Assembly: GCA_002428445.1 (NCBI GenBank)
Contig: DIWJ01000028.1
Location: forward strand, 1-19,703
Origin: Syntrophaceae bacterium UBA6109
GTDB lineage: Bacteria > Desulfobacterota > Syntrophia > Syntrophales > UBA6109
Reading direction: 5' to 3'
DNA: 19,703 nt
A program made the translations under genes and the position numbers. This document shows, piece by piece, positions 8,461 through 15,705 of this stretch (the stretch's first letter is position 1; each line of letters opens with the position of its first letter). The notes below the pieces were generated by a model. That model worked only from the letters and a program-made list of their open reading frames with translations, ran no database searches and was not told where the DNA came from.

Positions 8461-9087
8461 TCTTTGTCCGCTCAGGATCTGTTTGATGAGGCTGAAGGGC
8501 ACCGCCCCTTCGCGAAGAATCACCGGGGGGGCGACGGTGATGTCCACGATGGTTGACCCTGCCTTTCCAGCGGTTGCGCCGCCATCGATAATGAGATCGA
8601 TTTGGTCGCCTATTTGCTCCATGACCGCTGCGGCCGAGTTGCATTCTGTCTCGCCTGAAAGGTTGGCGCTTGTCGACGTCAATGCGCCGTCAATGCTTCT
8701 TGCCAGGGAGGAGGCGACGGGGTGGCTGGACAGGCGTATGCCGATCTTATCTGTTCCTCCCGTCAGGAGACGATTTACCCGGGCGGCAGCGGAAAAAATG
8801 AGCGTCAGGGGACCGGGCCACAGGGCTTTGATTAACTGTGTTGCTGCTTTGGGTATTTCTGCCGTGTAATGGCGGAGAATGCGCTCCTCGCCTATGATCA
8901 GCGGAATGGGATTACGGAAATCTCTTCCCTTGATTGAGAAAATCCGTCTGACGGCTGCTTCGTTGCCGGCATCGGCGCCCAAACCGTAGAATGTTTCCGT
9001 CGGATAGGCAAGAACACCGCCATCCCGAAGCAGTCGAACGGCTTTCTGCAAGGTTTCGCTTTCCGTGGCACTCAGGATGCTCGGCAT
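8455..9087 (-). CDS. tsaC: L-threonylcarbamoyladenylate synthase (YrdC/Sua5 family)
   Basis: This 210-residue protein makes threonylcarbamoyl-AMP from threonine, bicarbonate and ATP in the cytoplasm, the first step of the universal t6A37 modification of ANN-decoding tRNAs. Visible family signatures are PTETFYGLGADA (residues 29-40), the nucleotide-binding IKGR (52-55) followed by NPIPLII, WPGPLTLIF, and STSANLSG near residue 140. Length fits the short TsaC/YrdC form without the extra Sua5 domain. It overlaps the purE end by 16 nt and no strong ribosome site precedes it, so translation is probably coupled to purE. It is the last gene of the purine operon. YciO-type paralogues share the fold, but the KxR and SxxN motifs favour a true TsaC. 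Confidence 0.93.
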   Translation of the reverse strand: MPSILSATESETLQKAVRLLRDGGVLAYPTETFYGLGADAGNEAAVRRIFSIKGRDFRNPIPLIIGEERILRHYTAEIPKAATQLIKALWPGPLTLIFSAAARVNRLLTGGTDKIGIRLSSHPVASSLARSIDGALTSTSANLSGETECNSAAAVMEQIGDQIDLIIDGGATAGKAGSTIVDITVAPPVILREGAVPFSLIKQILSGQRA

Positions 9088-9584
9088 GACAGGTCGCTGT
9101 GCTTTCGTTCCACTTCCCTCGCCATATTGGCGATGTACTCGTGGAGCTTCTCTTTCAGATCCGGATCATCCAGCGAAAGCATGCGGACGGCGAACAAGGC
9201 CGCATTCTTCGCACCCGCCTTGCCGATGGCCATGGTCGCCACGGGGACGCCTCCCGGCATCTGGACCGTTGCAAGAAGGGCATCCAGCCCACCCAAGGTC
9301 GTCGCGTCGATCGGTACGCCGATGACGGGCAAGTCCGTCTGCGATGCGATCACGCCCGCGAGATGGGCAGCGGCGCCCGCTCCGACGATCAGAATGCGGA
9401 TGCCCCTCTTGGCGGCCTCCCGCGCGAACCTGGATGTCCGCTCCGGTGTCCGGTGGGCTGATGTCAGGAAGAGTTCATAGGGGATGTCAAAGGCCCTCAG
9501 GAGTCTTGACGCTTCTTCCATCACGGGCAGATCCGAATCGCTGCCCATTACGATGCTTACGATCGGCGTCTTTCTCTTCGGCAT
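9072..9584 (-). CDS. purE: N5-carboxyaminoimidazole ribonucleotide mutase (class I PurE)
   Basis: This 170-residue cytoplasmic enzyme converts N5-CAIR to CAIR in de novo purine synthesis. Signatures are VMGSDSDLPVM (residues 12-22), the SAHRTPE active-site loop with His44, and GAGAAAHLAGVIAS with PVIGVP further on. The size and the SAHRTPE form fit class I PurE, which normally works with PurK; no purK is present in this window. AAGGAGAG lies 6 nt before the ATG. It follows purH after 52 bp and overlaps tsaC. Confidence 0.96.
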   Translation of the reverse strand: MPKRKTPIVSIVMGSDSDLPVMEEASRLLRAFDIPYELFLTSAHRTPERTSRFAREAAKRGIRILIVGAGAAAHLAGVIASQTDLPVIGVPIDATTLGGLDALLATVQMPGGVPVATMAIGKAGAKNAALFAVRMLSLDDPDLKEKLHEYIANMAREVERKHSDLSCRAS

Positions 9585-9636
9585 GAGATTCTCTCCTTGC
9601 TTGCAATTGCCGTCCTTTACGGATTGACGTTGGTTC

Positions 9637-11205
9637 TCAATGCTTGAAATGGCGCTGGCCCGTGAAGATCATGGCGAGATTGCGTTCGTCCGCCGCCTGG
9701 ATGACCTCGTCGTCCCGGACGGACCCGCCCGGCTGGATCGCTGCCGTGATGCCGGCCTCCGCGGCGATATCGAGGCCGTCCCGGAATGGGAAGAAGGCAT
9801 CGGAAGCCAGCACCGTACCGGCCGTAGGCAGCACCGCTTTCATCTTTGCGATTCTTACGGAATCCACCCGGCTCATCTGGCCGGCGCCCACGCCAACGAG
9901 TTGATCCTGAGTCGCATAGACGATGGCATTGGACTTGACGTGTTTGACGACGCGCCAGGCGAAGTCGAGCGCCCGGTATTCTTCTTCCGTGGGAGCTCTC
10001 TTCGTGACGACCTTTGCCTTCCGGATATCGAGTACGCCGCTGTCGCGGTCCTGAAGAAGGAGACCTCCGACCACCCGCCGGAAATCGTAACCACGCCCTC
10101 GTGTCTCCGCGGCTGCGGGGATTTCCAGGACCCGAAGATTTTTCTTCGCTGCCAGCAGGGCTTTGGCGTCTTCGTCAAAGGCTGGTGCAATAATGACTTC
10201 CAGAAAAATCTTTGCCAACTCCCCGGCCGTCTTCGCATCGACGCTTTTGTTGAAGGCGACGATTCCCCCGAAGGCGGAAACCGGATCCGTCTGGAGCGCC
10301 TTCCGATAGGCATCGACGAGCGCGGAGGTGGATGTGGCAGCGCCGCACGGATTGGCATGCTTCATAATGACTGCGGCCGGCAGGTCGAAGTCGGAGACGG
10401 CCTGCCACGCGGCATCGGAATCCATGATATTGTTGTAGGACAATTCTTTGCCCTGAATCTGGATGGCGTTGGAGATTCCGGAAATCGTCGCATCGGCCTC
10501 CCTGTAGAAGGCCGCGGCCTGGTGCGGATTTTCTCCGTAGCGAAGATCTTGTGCCCTGACAAATTGGAAGGTGAAGGTGTCCGGGAAAGGTTTGCGGGCG
10601 CCGTCCGATCCGATAGTGCCGAGGTAATTGGAGATCGCCGCGTCATAGCGCGCCGTAAGCTGAAAGGTCTTTACAGCAAGGAAAAAATTGGTCGCCGCCG
10701 AGATTTTCCCTCCCGATGATTTCATCTCCTGCAGGATACAATCGTAGTCCGCGGGGTTGGTCACGACGGTTACAAAAGAGGAGTTTTTCGCGGCGGCACG
10801 CAACATCGTCGGCCCGCCGATATCGATGTTTTCGATCGCTTCTTCAAGGAGGCATCCCGGTTTTGCCACGGTATCTTCGAAGCGGTACAGGTTGATTACG
10901 ACCATATCGATCGGTTCGATCCCGTGCGCCTTCATGGCCTCCCGGTGTTCCTCGTTGTTGCGCAGGGCGAGCAGTCCGCCGTGAATTTTGGGATGGAGCG
11001 TCTTGAGCCGTCCGTCCATCATCTCCGGGAACCCCGTATAGTCCGAGACGTCCCGCACCGTGAGCCCTGCCTTGCGCAACTGGGCTGCAGTTCCTCCCGT
11101 TGACAGGATCTCTACGCCAAACGCGTCGAGTCCCTTGGCAAACTCGACGATTCCTTTCTTATCCGTCACACTGATCAGCGCGCGCTTGATGACATTGCCA
11201 GCCAT
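9637..11205 (-). CDS. purH: Bifunctional AICAR formyltransferase / IMP cyclohydrolase
   Basis: This 522-residue enzyme carries out the last two steps of IMP synthesis: formylation of AICAR with 10-formyl-THF, then ring closure. The N-terminal MGS-like cyclohydrolase domain shows [17 protein letters not shown], and [18 protein letters not shown]. The C-terminal transformylase domain shows LRYGENPHQ, the catalytic KHANPCG near residue 283, and [10 protein letters not shown]. The end GQRHFKH is the usual C-terminus. Length is normal for the family and no domain is missing. It starts 16 bp after purD, so the two are co-transcribed and probably coupled. Confidence 0.97.
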   Translation of the reverse strand: MAGNVIKRALISVTDKKGIVEFAKGLDAFGVEILSTGGTAAQLRKAGLTVRDVSDYTGFPEMMDGRLKTLHPKIHGGLLALRNNEEHREAMKAHGIEPIDMVVINLYRFEDTVAKPGCLLEEAIENIDIGGPTMLRAAAKNSSFVTVVTNPADYDCILQEMKSSGGKISAATNFFLAVKTFQLTARYDAAISNYLGTIGSDGARKPFPDTFTFQFVRAQDLRYGENPHQAAAFYREADATISGISNAIQIQGKELSYNNIMDSDAAWQAVSDFDLPAAVIMKHANPCGAATSTSALVDAYRKALQTDPVSAFGGIVAFNKSVDAKTAGELAKIFLEVIIAPAFDEDAKALLAAKKNLRVLEIPAAAETRGRGYDFRRVVGGLLLQDRDSGVLDIRKAKVVTKRAPTEEEYRALDFAWRVVKHVKSNAIVYATQDQLVGVGAGQMSRVDSVRIAKMKAVLPTAGTVLASDAFFPFRDGLDIAAEAGITAAIQPGGSVRDDEVIQAADERNLAMIFTGQRHFKH

Positions 11206-11221
11206 TTTTTGGAATCCCCCT

Positions 11222-12565
11222 TCATAACGATTGCGATGTATTGTTTCTGATTTTCCGAACGTGTTCGACGCGCCGGCGAATCAGGGTGTCCGTGCCGATA
11301 TCAGGCCTGTGATCTACCGGACCGATGACGGCATGGACCGCTTTTTCGGCGATACGCTCAGCTTCCGGCAGGGTTCCCGCTACCCCGACGATGCCAATGG
11401 CACGCGACGCGGTCATATACAAGCCGTCTTTCCGCTGATCGACAGAAGAATAGTACAGACGGGCGTCCCCGATGTCGCCGACCTCGATCCGGGCGGCGGT
11501 TGAAGAGGCGCCTGGATGGTCTTTCGGCAGTCCGTACCCGCATGGAACGACATACTTGCAGACGGTGGCCTTTCGGTCGAAGGAAACGGGAAGTTGCTCC
11601 AGGGTGCCTTCAATCATCGACCGGCAAAGATCGATAAAATCCGTCGAAAGCAACGGGAGGACGTTCATCGCCTCCGGATCGCCGAATCGCGCATTGTACT
11701 CGAGCAGACGAATGCCCCGGCCGGTTACCATGAATCCGCCGTACAGAATTCCCTTGTAGGGTTTGCCGGTTTCAAGCCGCAGCGCCTCGGCAACCCTGCG
11801 TGTGATATCGAGCCCTTCCTGCACATCCTGGGAGCGAAGAAACGGCAGCAAGTGATCCTCGCAGGAATAGGAACCCATGCCGCCCGTATTGGGGCCGGTG
11901 TCACCGGCAAAACGCCGTTTATGATCCTGAACCGCCGGCATCGGCGCTACCGTCGTGCCATCGCAGAAACACTGGAGAGAGAATTCCTCTCCTTCCAGCT
12001 TCTCTTCGATCGTGACGCTGGGGTGCTCGCGGAGGATCTGGGCGCAGTACTTCAGCGCCTCTGACGACGTCGTGAAGTGCTCGCCCTGGACAAGCACCCC
12101 TTTGCCTCCGGTCAGGCCGTCGGGCTTTATGACGGCTGCTCCGATTTCGTCGAGGAATTCAGCAATGCCGTCCGCGGAAGAAAATGTTCGATACTGTGGG
12201 TTCCCGGGGATCCCGAACTTGCGGACAAGATCGCGTGTGAAGGATTTCGAAGTTTCCAGCCGCGCCAAATCTCTTAACGGGCCGACAACAGGGATACCGG
12301 CTGCAGCGAGAGCGTCCGATATCCCATTGTTGAGCGGATCCTCGGGCCCGATTACGGCAAAGGACACGCCCGCGTCTCTTGCGAATCGGACGATCGGTTC
12401 GGGATCCCGGTAGTTGCCGATTCGCACTTCTTTGGACAGGGAAACAATACCGGGATTGTTCGCCTTCATGAAAGAATACAGGCAAGGCTTGTGAGTGGAG
12501 CGGACAATGGTCTCTGCCAGCACGTGCTCTCTGGCGCCATTGCCAACGAGGAGAACCCCGATCAT
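11222..12565 (-). CDS. purD: Phosphoribosylamine-glycine ligase (GAR synthetase), archaeal-like form
   Basis: This ATP-grasp enzyme joins phosphoribosylamine and glycine, the second step of purine synthesis. The start is ATG at 12565 (447 residues), since [14 protein letters not shown] is the natural N-terminus and AAAGGAG lies 10 nt upstream. The frame stays open to 12757, but that extra 64-residue N-terminus is unlike the family. Signatures are [30 protein letters not shown], and [20 protein letters not shown]. Segments such as [11 protein letters not shown], the [21 protein letters not shown] region and [11 protein letters not shown] recall archaeal PurD more than the enterobacterial enzyme; this is from memory, not alignment. 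It is the first gene of the purD-purH-purE-tsaC operon. Confidence 0.93.
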   Translation of the reverse strand: MIGVLLVGNGAREHVLAETIVRSTHKPCLYSFMKANNPGIVSLSKEVRIGNYRDPEPIVRFARDAGVSFAVIGPEDPLNNGISDALAAAGIPVVGPLRDLARLETSKSFTRDLVRKFGIPGNPQYRTFSSADGIAEFLDEIGAAVIKPDGLTGGKGVLVQGEHFTTSSEALKYCAQILREHPSVTIEEKLEGEEFSLQCFCDGTTVAPMPAVQDHKRRFAGDTGPNTGGMGSYSCEDHLLPFLRSQDVQEGLDITRRVAEALRLETGKPYKGILYGGFMVTGRGIRLLEYNARFGDPEAMNVLPLLSTDFIDLCRSMIEGTLEQLPVSFDRKATVCKYVVPCGYGLPKDHPGASSTAARIEVGDIGDARLYYSSVDQRKDGLYMTASRAIGIVGVAGTLPEAERIAEKAVHAVIGPVDHRPDIGTDTLIRRRVEHVRKIRNNTSQSL

Positions 12566-12575
12566 GTTCTCGAAT

Positions 12576-12582
12576 CTCCTTT
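12576..12582 (-). promoter_or_regulatory. Ribosome binding site deciding the purD start
   Basis: The coding strand reads AAAGGAG, 10 nt before ATG at 12565. It lies inside the open upstream extension of the frame and therefore argues for the shorter 447-residue protein. Confidence 0.6.
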
Positions 12583-12723
12583 CGGCGCGCATCTCGACAT
12601 CTTTTGAGATTTCCAGAGGATTACGGTCGTTTCCTTTGGTTGGTAGCCGGTCTGAATAAGAATCCCCGATGCCTTCCCGATGTCTCGGAAACCGGACCAT
12701 TCCGAAGCGTCTACGGGTGCTCT

Positions 12724-12753
12724 TCCATAGCGGAAAAGCGCCGTTCTTGTCAA
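12724..12753 (-). promoter_or_regulatory. Candidate promoter of the purD operon
   Basis: On the minus strand TTGACA (12748-12753) is followed by an 18-nt spacer and TATGGA (12724-12729). The -35 is perfect, the -10 is weak (three of six). It would give a leader of about 150 nt before purD. Confidence 0.4.
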
Positions 12754-12840
12754 ACAAATTGGATGGGCTTTGTCTTGTGAATCTGATAATACAACCAAGA
12801 TATCATCCATGGACAGAGCGCGGGAGGTTACCGTAAAGAG

Positions 12841-13641
12841 ATGGAGAGAAGTCGAAGTCTGCGTGCCTTGATTCTCGCGGCCGGAAAAGGAACGAGGATG
12901 AAATCAGACCTGCCGAAGGTATTGCATTTGCTGGGAGAAAGGCCGGTGCTGTCCTATGTATTGGACGTGGCAAAAGCGATTGGTGCCGAAAAGACCGTGG
13001 TCATCGTCGGTCATGGGGCTGATCGTGTGCGCGAGACATTTCCCGATAACGATCTGATCTTCGTAGAACAGCACCAGCAGCTCGGAACCGGACATGCCGT
13101 GCTCCAGGCGAGAGGTTGTTTTCTGAACTACGACGGCCTGGTTGTTATTCTGTGCGGGGATGTCCCCCTGCTCAGACCGGAAACCATCTCGGAACTTGTA
13201 TCCCGCCATCAGGCAGAGAATTCGATGCTGACGGTTCTGACAGCGGTCCTGGATGATCCCGGCGCTTATGGGCGTATTGTGAAGAGTGATGAGGGACGGG
13301 TTGTCCAGATCGTCGAGCAGAGAGATGCGACGGAAAGAGAGAAACTCATCCGGGAGATCAATACGGGCATCTATTGCGTGGACAGCCGATTTCTTTTTTC
13401 GGCGGTCGAAGAGATCGGCAGAAACAACGCCCAGGGAGAGTACTATCTGACGGATATCGTCGGAATCGCCGTCGCGAAAGGATATCGGGTAGGGGCTCTG
13501 GTTGCCGGCGATGCCTTCGAGGTTATGGGGATCAATACTCCGGATGATCTCGAAAGGGCTAGCCAAAGAATGGAAGATTGCTGCACTCAGACGAAGAAAG
13601 GCGGCGCGGCAGCGGCCTCTCTGAAGCTCAAGAAATCATGA
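12841..13641 (+). CDS. Single-domain UDP-GlcNAc pyrophosphorylase-like nucleotidyltransferase (GlmU N-terminal domain only)
   Basis: This 266-residue protein matches the uridylyltransferase half of GlmU, which makes UDP-GlcNAc from GlcNAc-1-phosphate and UTP for peptidoglycan and LPS. Signatures are LILAAGKGTRM (residues 10-20), LPKVLH, QQLGTGHAV (79-87), CGDVPLL with the metal-ligand Asp107, EQRDAT, INTGIY, and GINTPDDL near the end. The usual GlmU has about 450 residues; the left-handed beta-helix acetyltransferase half is absent. The frame ends naturally in a Lys/Ala-rich tail and overlaps the next gene, so this is a native short form rather than a break. GlcNAc-1-P would need to be made by another enzyme. 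Another sugar-1-phosphate as substrate is possible. It heads a two-gene unit with dusB. Confidence 0.87.
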   Translation: MERSRSLRALILAAGKGTRMKSDLPKVLHLLGERPVLSYVLDVAKAIGAEKTVVIVGHGADRVRETFPDNDLIFVEQHQQLGTGHAVLQARGCFLNYDGLVVILCGDVPLLRPETISELVSRHQAENSMLTVLTAVLDDPGAYGRIVKSDEGRVVQIVEQRDATEREKLIREINTGIYCVDSRFLFSAVEEIGRNNAQGEYYLTDIVGIAVAKGYRVGALVAGDAFEVMGINTPDDLERASQRMEDCCTQTKKGGAAAASLKLKKS

Positions 13642-14627
13642 AGATCGGTTCTCTATTTCTGCGCAACAATCTGTTGATGGCGCCGATGGCGGGGATTACG
13701 GACCACCCGTTCCGGTTGATCGTCAGGAAATGCGGATGCGGACTTGCTTTTACGGAGATGATCAGCGCCCATGGTTTCGTCAGATCTCAACGGGCGGCCA
13801 TGCGCTGTCTTGTGTCATCGGAAGAGGACAAGCCTTTGGGGGCTCAGATTTTCGGATCTGACCCAGCCGTGCTTGCAGAAGCGGCCCGCATGCTGACTGA
13901 CATGAATGTCGACTTGATCGATCTTAACATGGGTTGCCCGGCCAAGAAGGTGGTCAGAGGCGGGTCCGGCGTGGCGATTATGAGGGATCACGACAAGGTC
14001 GCAGCCGTCGTCCGGGCCGTCCGGGCGGCCACCCCGCTGCCCCTCACGGTGAAGTTGCGGGCAGGGTGGAAGACCGGGATGAATTCTTTGGATATCGGCC
14101 GCATTGTGCAGGATTGCGGTGCCGATGCGATCATCCTCCATCCCCGTACGGCTGAACAGGGTTTCTCCGGAAATGCGGACTGGAGCCTCATCGGGACACT
14201 GAAGAAGAATCTAGCTGTTCCCGTCGTCGGCAACGGAGATATACGGCGGCCTGAGGATGCCATACGAATGTTCGAAGAAACCGGCTGCGACGGTATCATG
14301 ATCGGCAGAGGCGCCTTAGGCAATCCCTGGATTTTTGAGCGGATTCTTCGCGTGCAGGGAAGATGGGACGGTGCAGCGCCTTCTGAACCGAGTGCTGAAG
14401 AGCGAATGTCGGTAATCCGGGGGCATCTGGACATGGAAGTGGCTTGTCACGGAGAGGAGCGGGCTGTGATCACCTTTCGCAAGCACCTGCTGTGGTACAC
14501 GAAAGGTTTGAGTGGAGGATCTCTTTTCCGTCAGCGTGCAGGGCAATTTGTCCGCAGAGACGAGGTCTTGGAGGAATTGTACACATTCCTTTCGGCTCAT
14601 CAGAACAGCCTCCCCGCGTGGAAATAA
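13638..14627 (+). CDS. dusB: tRNA-dihydrouridine synthase, DusB type
   Basis: This FMN enzyme reduces uridines in the tRNA D-loop using NADPH. The start is ATG at 13638, inside the ATGA overlap with the stop of the upstream gene; the frame opens earlier, but MKIGSLFLRNNLLMAPMAG is the normal beginning. The protein has 329 residues, a usual length. Signatures are APMAGITDHPFR (15-26), DLNMGCPAKKV with catalytic Cys100, GSGVAIMRD, KLRAGW, ILHPRTAEQGFSG, and NGDIRRPEDA with GIMIGRGALGNPWIF for FMN binding. The ATGA overlap implies translational coupling to the GlmU-like gene. Confidence 0.95.
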   Translation: MKIGSLFLRNNLLMAPMAGITDHPFRLIVRKCGCGLAFTEMISAHGFVRSQRAAMRCLVSSEEDKPLGAQIFGSDPAVLAEAARMLTDMNVDLIDLNMGCPAKKVVRGGSGVAIMRDHDKVAAVVRAVRAATPLPLTVKLRAGWKTGMNSLDIGRIVQDCGADAIILHPRTAEQGFSGNADWSLIGTLKKNLAVPVVGNGDIRRPEDAIRMFEETGCDGIMIGRGALGNPWIFERILRVQGRWDGAAPSEPSAEERMSVIRGHLDMEVACHGEERAVITFRKHLLWYTKGLSGGSLFRQRAGQFVRRDEVLEELYTFLSAHQNSLPAWK

Positions 14628-14631
14628 TGAC

Positions 14632-14660
14632 TTGACATTTTGAGGGCCTGTTGACATAAT
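14632..14660 (+). promoter_or_regulatory. Strong sigma70-type promoter of the zapB-zapA-6S region
   Basis: TTGACA (14632-14637), a 17-nt spacer and CATAAT (14655-14660) give eleven of twelve consensus positions. The -35 begins four bases after the dusB stop. Transcription would start near 14667. Confidence 0.8.
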
Positions 14661-14690
14661 CCGACCAAAATTTCCGAGCCGGAACTTGCA

Positions 14691-14709
14691 CTTGGCACTG
14701 AAGGCCAAG
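14691..14709 (+). other. Small hairpin in the zapB leader
   Basis: CTTGGC (14691-14696) and GCCAAG (14704-14709) form a perfect 6-bp stem with a 7-nt loop, between the promoter and the zapB ribosome site. No U-run follows. A role in mRNA stability or translation is possible but unproven. Confidence 0.4.
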
Positions 14710-14727
14710 ATACTGTCGGCCGTTGAG

Positions 14728-14733
14728 AAAGGA
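14728..14733 (+). promoter_or_regulatory. Ribosome binding site deciding the zapB start
   Basis: AAAGGA is placed 6 nt before GTG at 14740, whereas the earlier in-frame TTG at 14686 has no such site. Confidence 0.65.
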
Positions 14734-14739
14734 TGTTTC

Positions 14740-14970
14740 GTGGAGTTCGCCAAGTTCAACGAGTTGGAAAAAAAGATCAAAACCCTCGTTGAGGAATACG
14801 CGGCTGTAAAAAAGCGGAACCAGGAATTAGAAGAGATTGTAAAGACGAAGAACGGGGAGTTGGAAGAGATAAAAAATAAGATAGGGGGATTGAGGGAAGA
14901 AAGGGATGCCGTCCGCTCCAAGGTGGACTCGCTGTTGGAACTGCTTCGAAATATCGAAGTGACGCGATAG
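14740..14970 (+). CDS. zapB: Cell division coiled-coil protein, ZapB-like
   Basis: With GTG at 14740 as start the protein has 76 residues, close to ZapB size; the longer frame from TTG 14686 would add 18 non-coiled residues and lacks a ribosome site. The whole chain is a predicted coiled coil rich in Glu and Lys with heptad-like hydrophobics (FNELEKKIKTLVEEYAAVKK, then LREERDAVRSKVDSLLELL). ZapB-type proteins stabilise the Z-ring through ZapA. Identification rests mainly on size, coiled-coil character and the position 8 bp upstream of zapA, because ZapB sequence is poorly conserved. Other small coiled-coil proteins are possible. Confidence 0.75.
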   Translation: MEFAKFNELEKKIKTLVEEYAAVKKRNQELEEIVKTKNGELEEIKNKIGGLREERDAVRSKVDSLLELLRNIEVTR

Positions 14971-14978
14971 GAACTGGG

Positions 14979-15272
14979 GTGTTTCAGTTGAAAAAGCGTT
15001 TTCAAATCAAGATACTGGGACAGGAAATTGCAGTCTTTAGTGATTCGGGGGATGAGCATGTGGCCAGCGTGGTCAGGTATGTCAATCAGAAGGCCGAAGA
15101 AATCGGAAAGAGCTCCCATGATGGGAATGCCTTGCAGATTGCCATCCTAGCCGCGTTGAACATCGCGGACGAATACTTTAAGAACAACAACTTGCGGGAA
15201 GAGATCTATCAGCAATTGGAAACCAGATCGGGGAAGTTGATTGAGTTAATCAATGGTATCCGGCCGCAATGA
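14979..15272 (+). CDS. zapA: Cell division protein ZapA
   Basis: This 97-residue protein matches ZapA, which cross-links FtsZ filaments at the division site. The N-terminal part (FQIKILGQEIAVFSDSGDEHVASVVRYVNQKAEE) is the small globular domain, and the rest (LQIAILAALNIADEYFKNNN onward) is the helix that forms the tetrameric coiled coil. The start GTG at 14979 has AGGA 6 nt upstream; a TTG at 14988 giving MKKRFQIK is an alternative. It follows zapB directly, and the 6S-like RNA begins within about 20 nt of its stop, an arrangement well known for zapA and ssrS. Confidence 0.9.
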   Translation: MFQLKKRFQIKILGQEIAVFSDSGDEHVASVVRYVNQKAEEIGKSSHDGNALQIAILAALNIADEYFKNNNLREEIYQQLETRSGKLIELINGIRPQ

Positions 15273-15285
15273 AATTGGAATGTAT

Positions 15286-15487
15286 TGGATAATCCCCTGC
15301 GATGCGCGTGATTGACAGTCTTTTTTGAGCCAACACCTTGGAGATGGGGACCTTGCCTGGATTTGCGGTGTGCATGTCTGCCGGCATCCCGTAACCACGG
15401 GGGTAGAAAGCCTAAAGCAACAGAAATAGGTGCCCACGTATCTTAAAGGTTCAAAAAGGGTGTATAACACGGCAATTGCGGGGGGTT
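15286..15487 (+). ncRNA. ssrS: 6S RNA (candidate)
   Basis: The segment just after zapA folds like 6S RNA, the global regulator that binds sigma70 RNA polymerase by mimicking an open promoter. A long interrupted closing stem pairs CCCCTGC/GAT/CGTG (15294-15310) with CAC/G/ATTGC/GGGGG (about 15468-15485), spanning about 192 nt; E. coli 6S has 184. Internal blocks resemble the E. coli RNA in order: CAGTC...GAGCC on the 5' side, GCATGTC then a GC-rich hairpin (CCCGT/ACGGG) in the middle, and GAAAGCCTAAAG, then GGTGCC..CTTAAAGGTTCA and GGGT on the 3' side. Position next to zapA supports this. Exact ends are uncertain, and it may be processed from the zapBA transcript. Confidence 0.78.
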
Positions 15488-15634
15488 TCCTTTTGTAGCG
15501 CTGCCGCCACCCTGGAACTTGACCTTCGTTTTCTTCCTTTTTCCATTCAAATCCCTCAAAAGAAGCGAATAACGTACCGGCGAGGCACGTGAAGAAATTG
15601 CCGCGCGGTGCGAAACAGACGATCCTCGACAGAT

Positions 15635-15644
15635 CGTTCGAACG
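15635..15644. repeat. Perfect 10-bp palindrome CGTTCGAACG upstream of rny
   Basis: It sits about 60 nt before the rny start and could be an operator half-site or just chance; nothing else supports it. Confidence 0.3.
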
Positions 15645-15690
15645 AAGCAGGAGTTTCACTGCGTAGATGGGTTGAAATATGCCCTGACGG

Positions 15691-15698
15691 AGGAGGTG
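15691..15698 (+). promoter_or_regulatory. Strong ribosome binding site of rny
   Basis: AGGAGGTG, a near-perfect anti-16S match, lies 7 nt before the TTG start at 15706 and fixes this non-ATG start. Confidence 0.8.
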
Positions 15699-15705
15699 AC
15701 GGATC

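Larger units (their letters stand above)
12566..12840. other. Divergent intergenic region between purD and the glmU-like gene
   Basis: These 275 bp separate two divergent operons and contain no convincing gene. The purD frame is open to 12757, but the added residues are not family-like. It holds a candidate minus-strand promoter and, on the plus strand, a lone GATAAT at 12785-12790 without a recognisable -35 element. GGGAGG near 12821 lies 13 nt before the plus-strand ATG, which is rather far. No purine riboswitch or PurR-like palindrome was recognised. Confidence 0.55.
15488..15705 (+). other. Gap between 6S RNA and rny, mostly unexplained
   Basis: About 220 bp without a gene. It begins with pyrimidine-rich stretches (TTTCCTTTTG, then TTTTCTTCCTTTTT) that could serve to end the 6S transcript, although no classical terminator stem precedes them. 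It contains a 10-bp palindrome at 15635-15644. No convincing promoter for rny was found, so rny may be read from upstream or use a non-sigma70 promoter. Confidence 0.5.

Noticed and set aside
9640..10719. 359-residue plus-strand frame opposite purH
   Set aside because: Completely antisense to the conserved purH sequence and shows no family motif.
12566..12757. N-terminal extension of PurD to 12757
   Set aside because: The extra residues are unlike PurD and the ribosome site at 12576-12582 falls inside them.
14316..15119. 267-residue minus-strand frame across dusB, zapB and zapA
   Set aside because: Antisense to three supported genes and a strong promoter; Ser/Phe-rich shadow of Glu/Lys codons.
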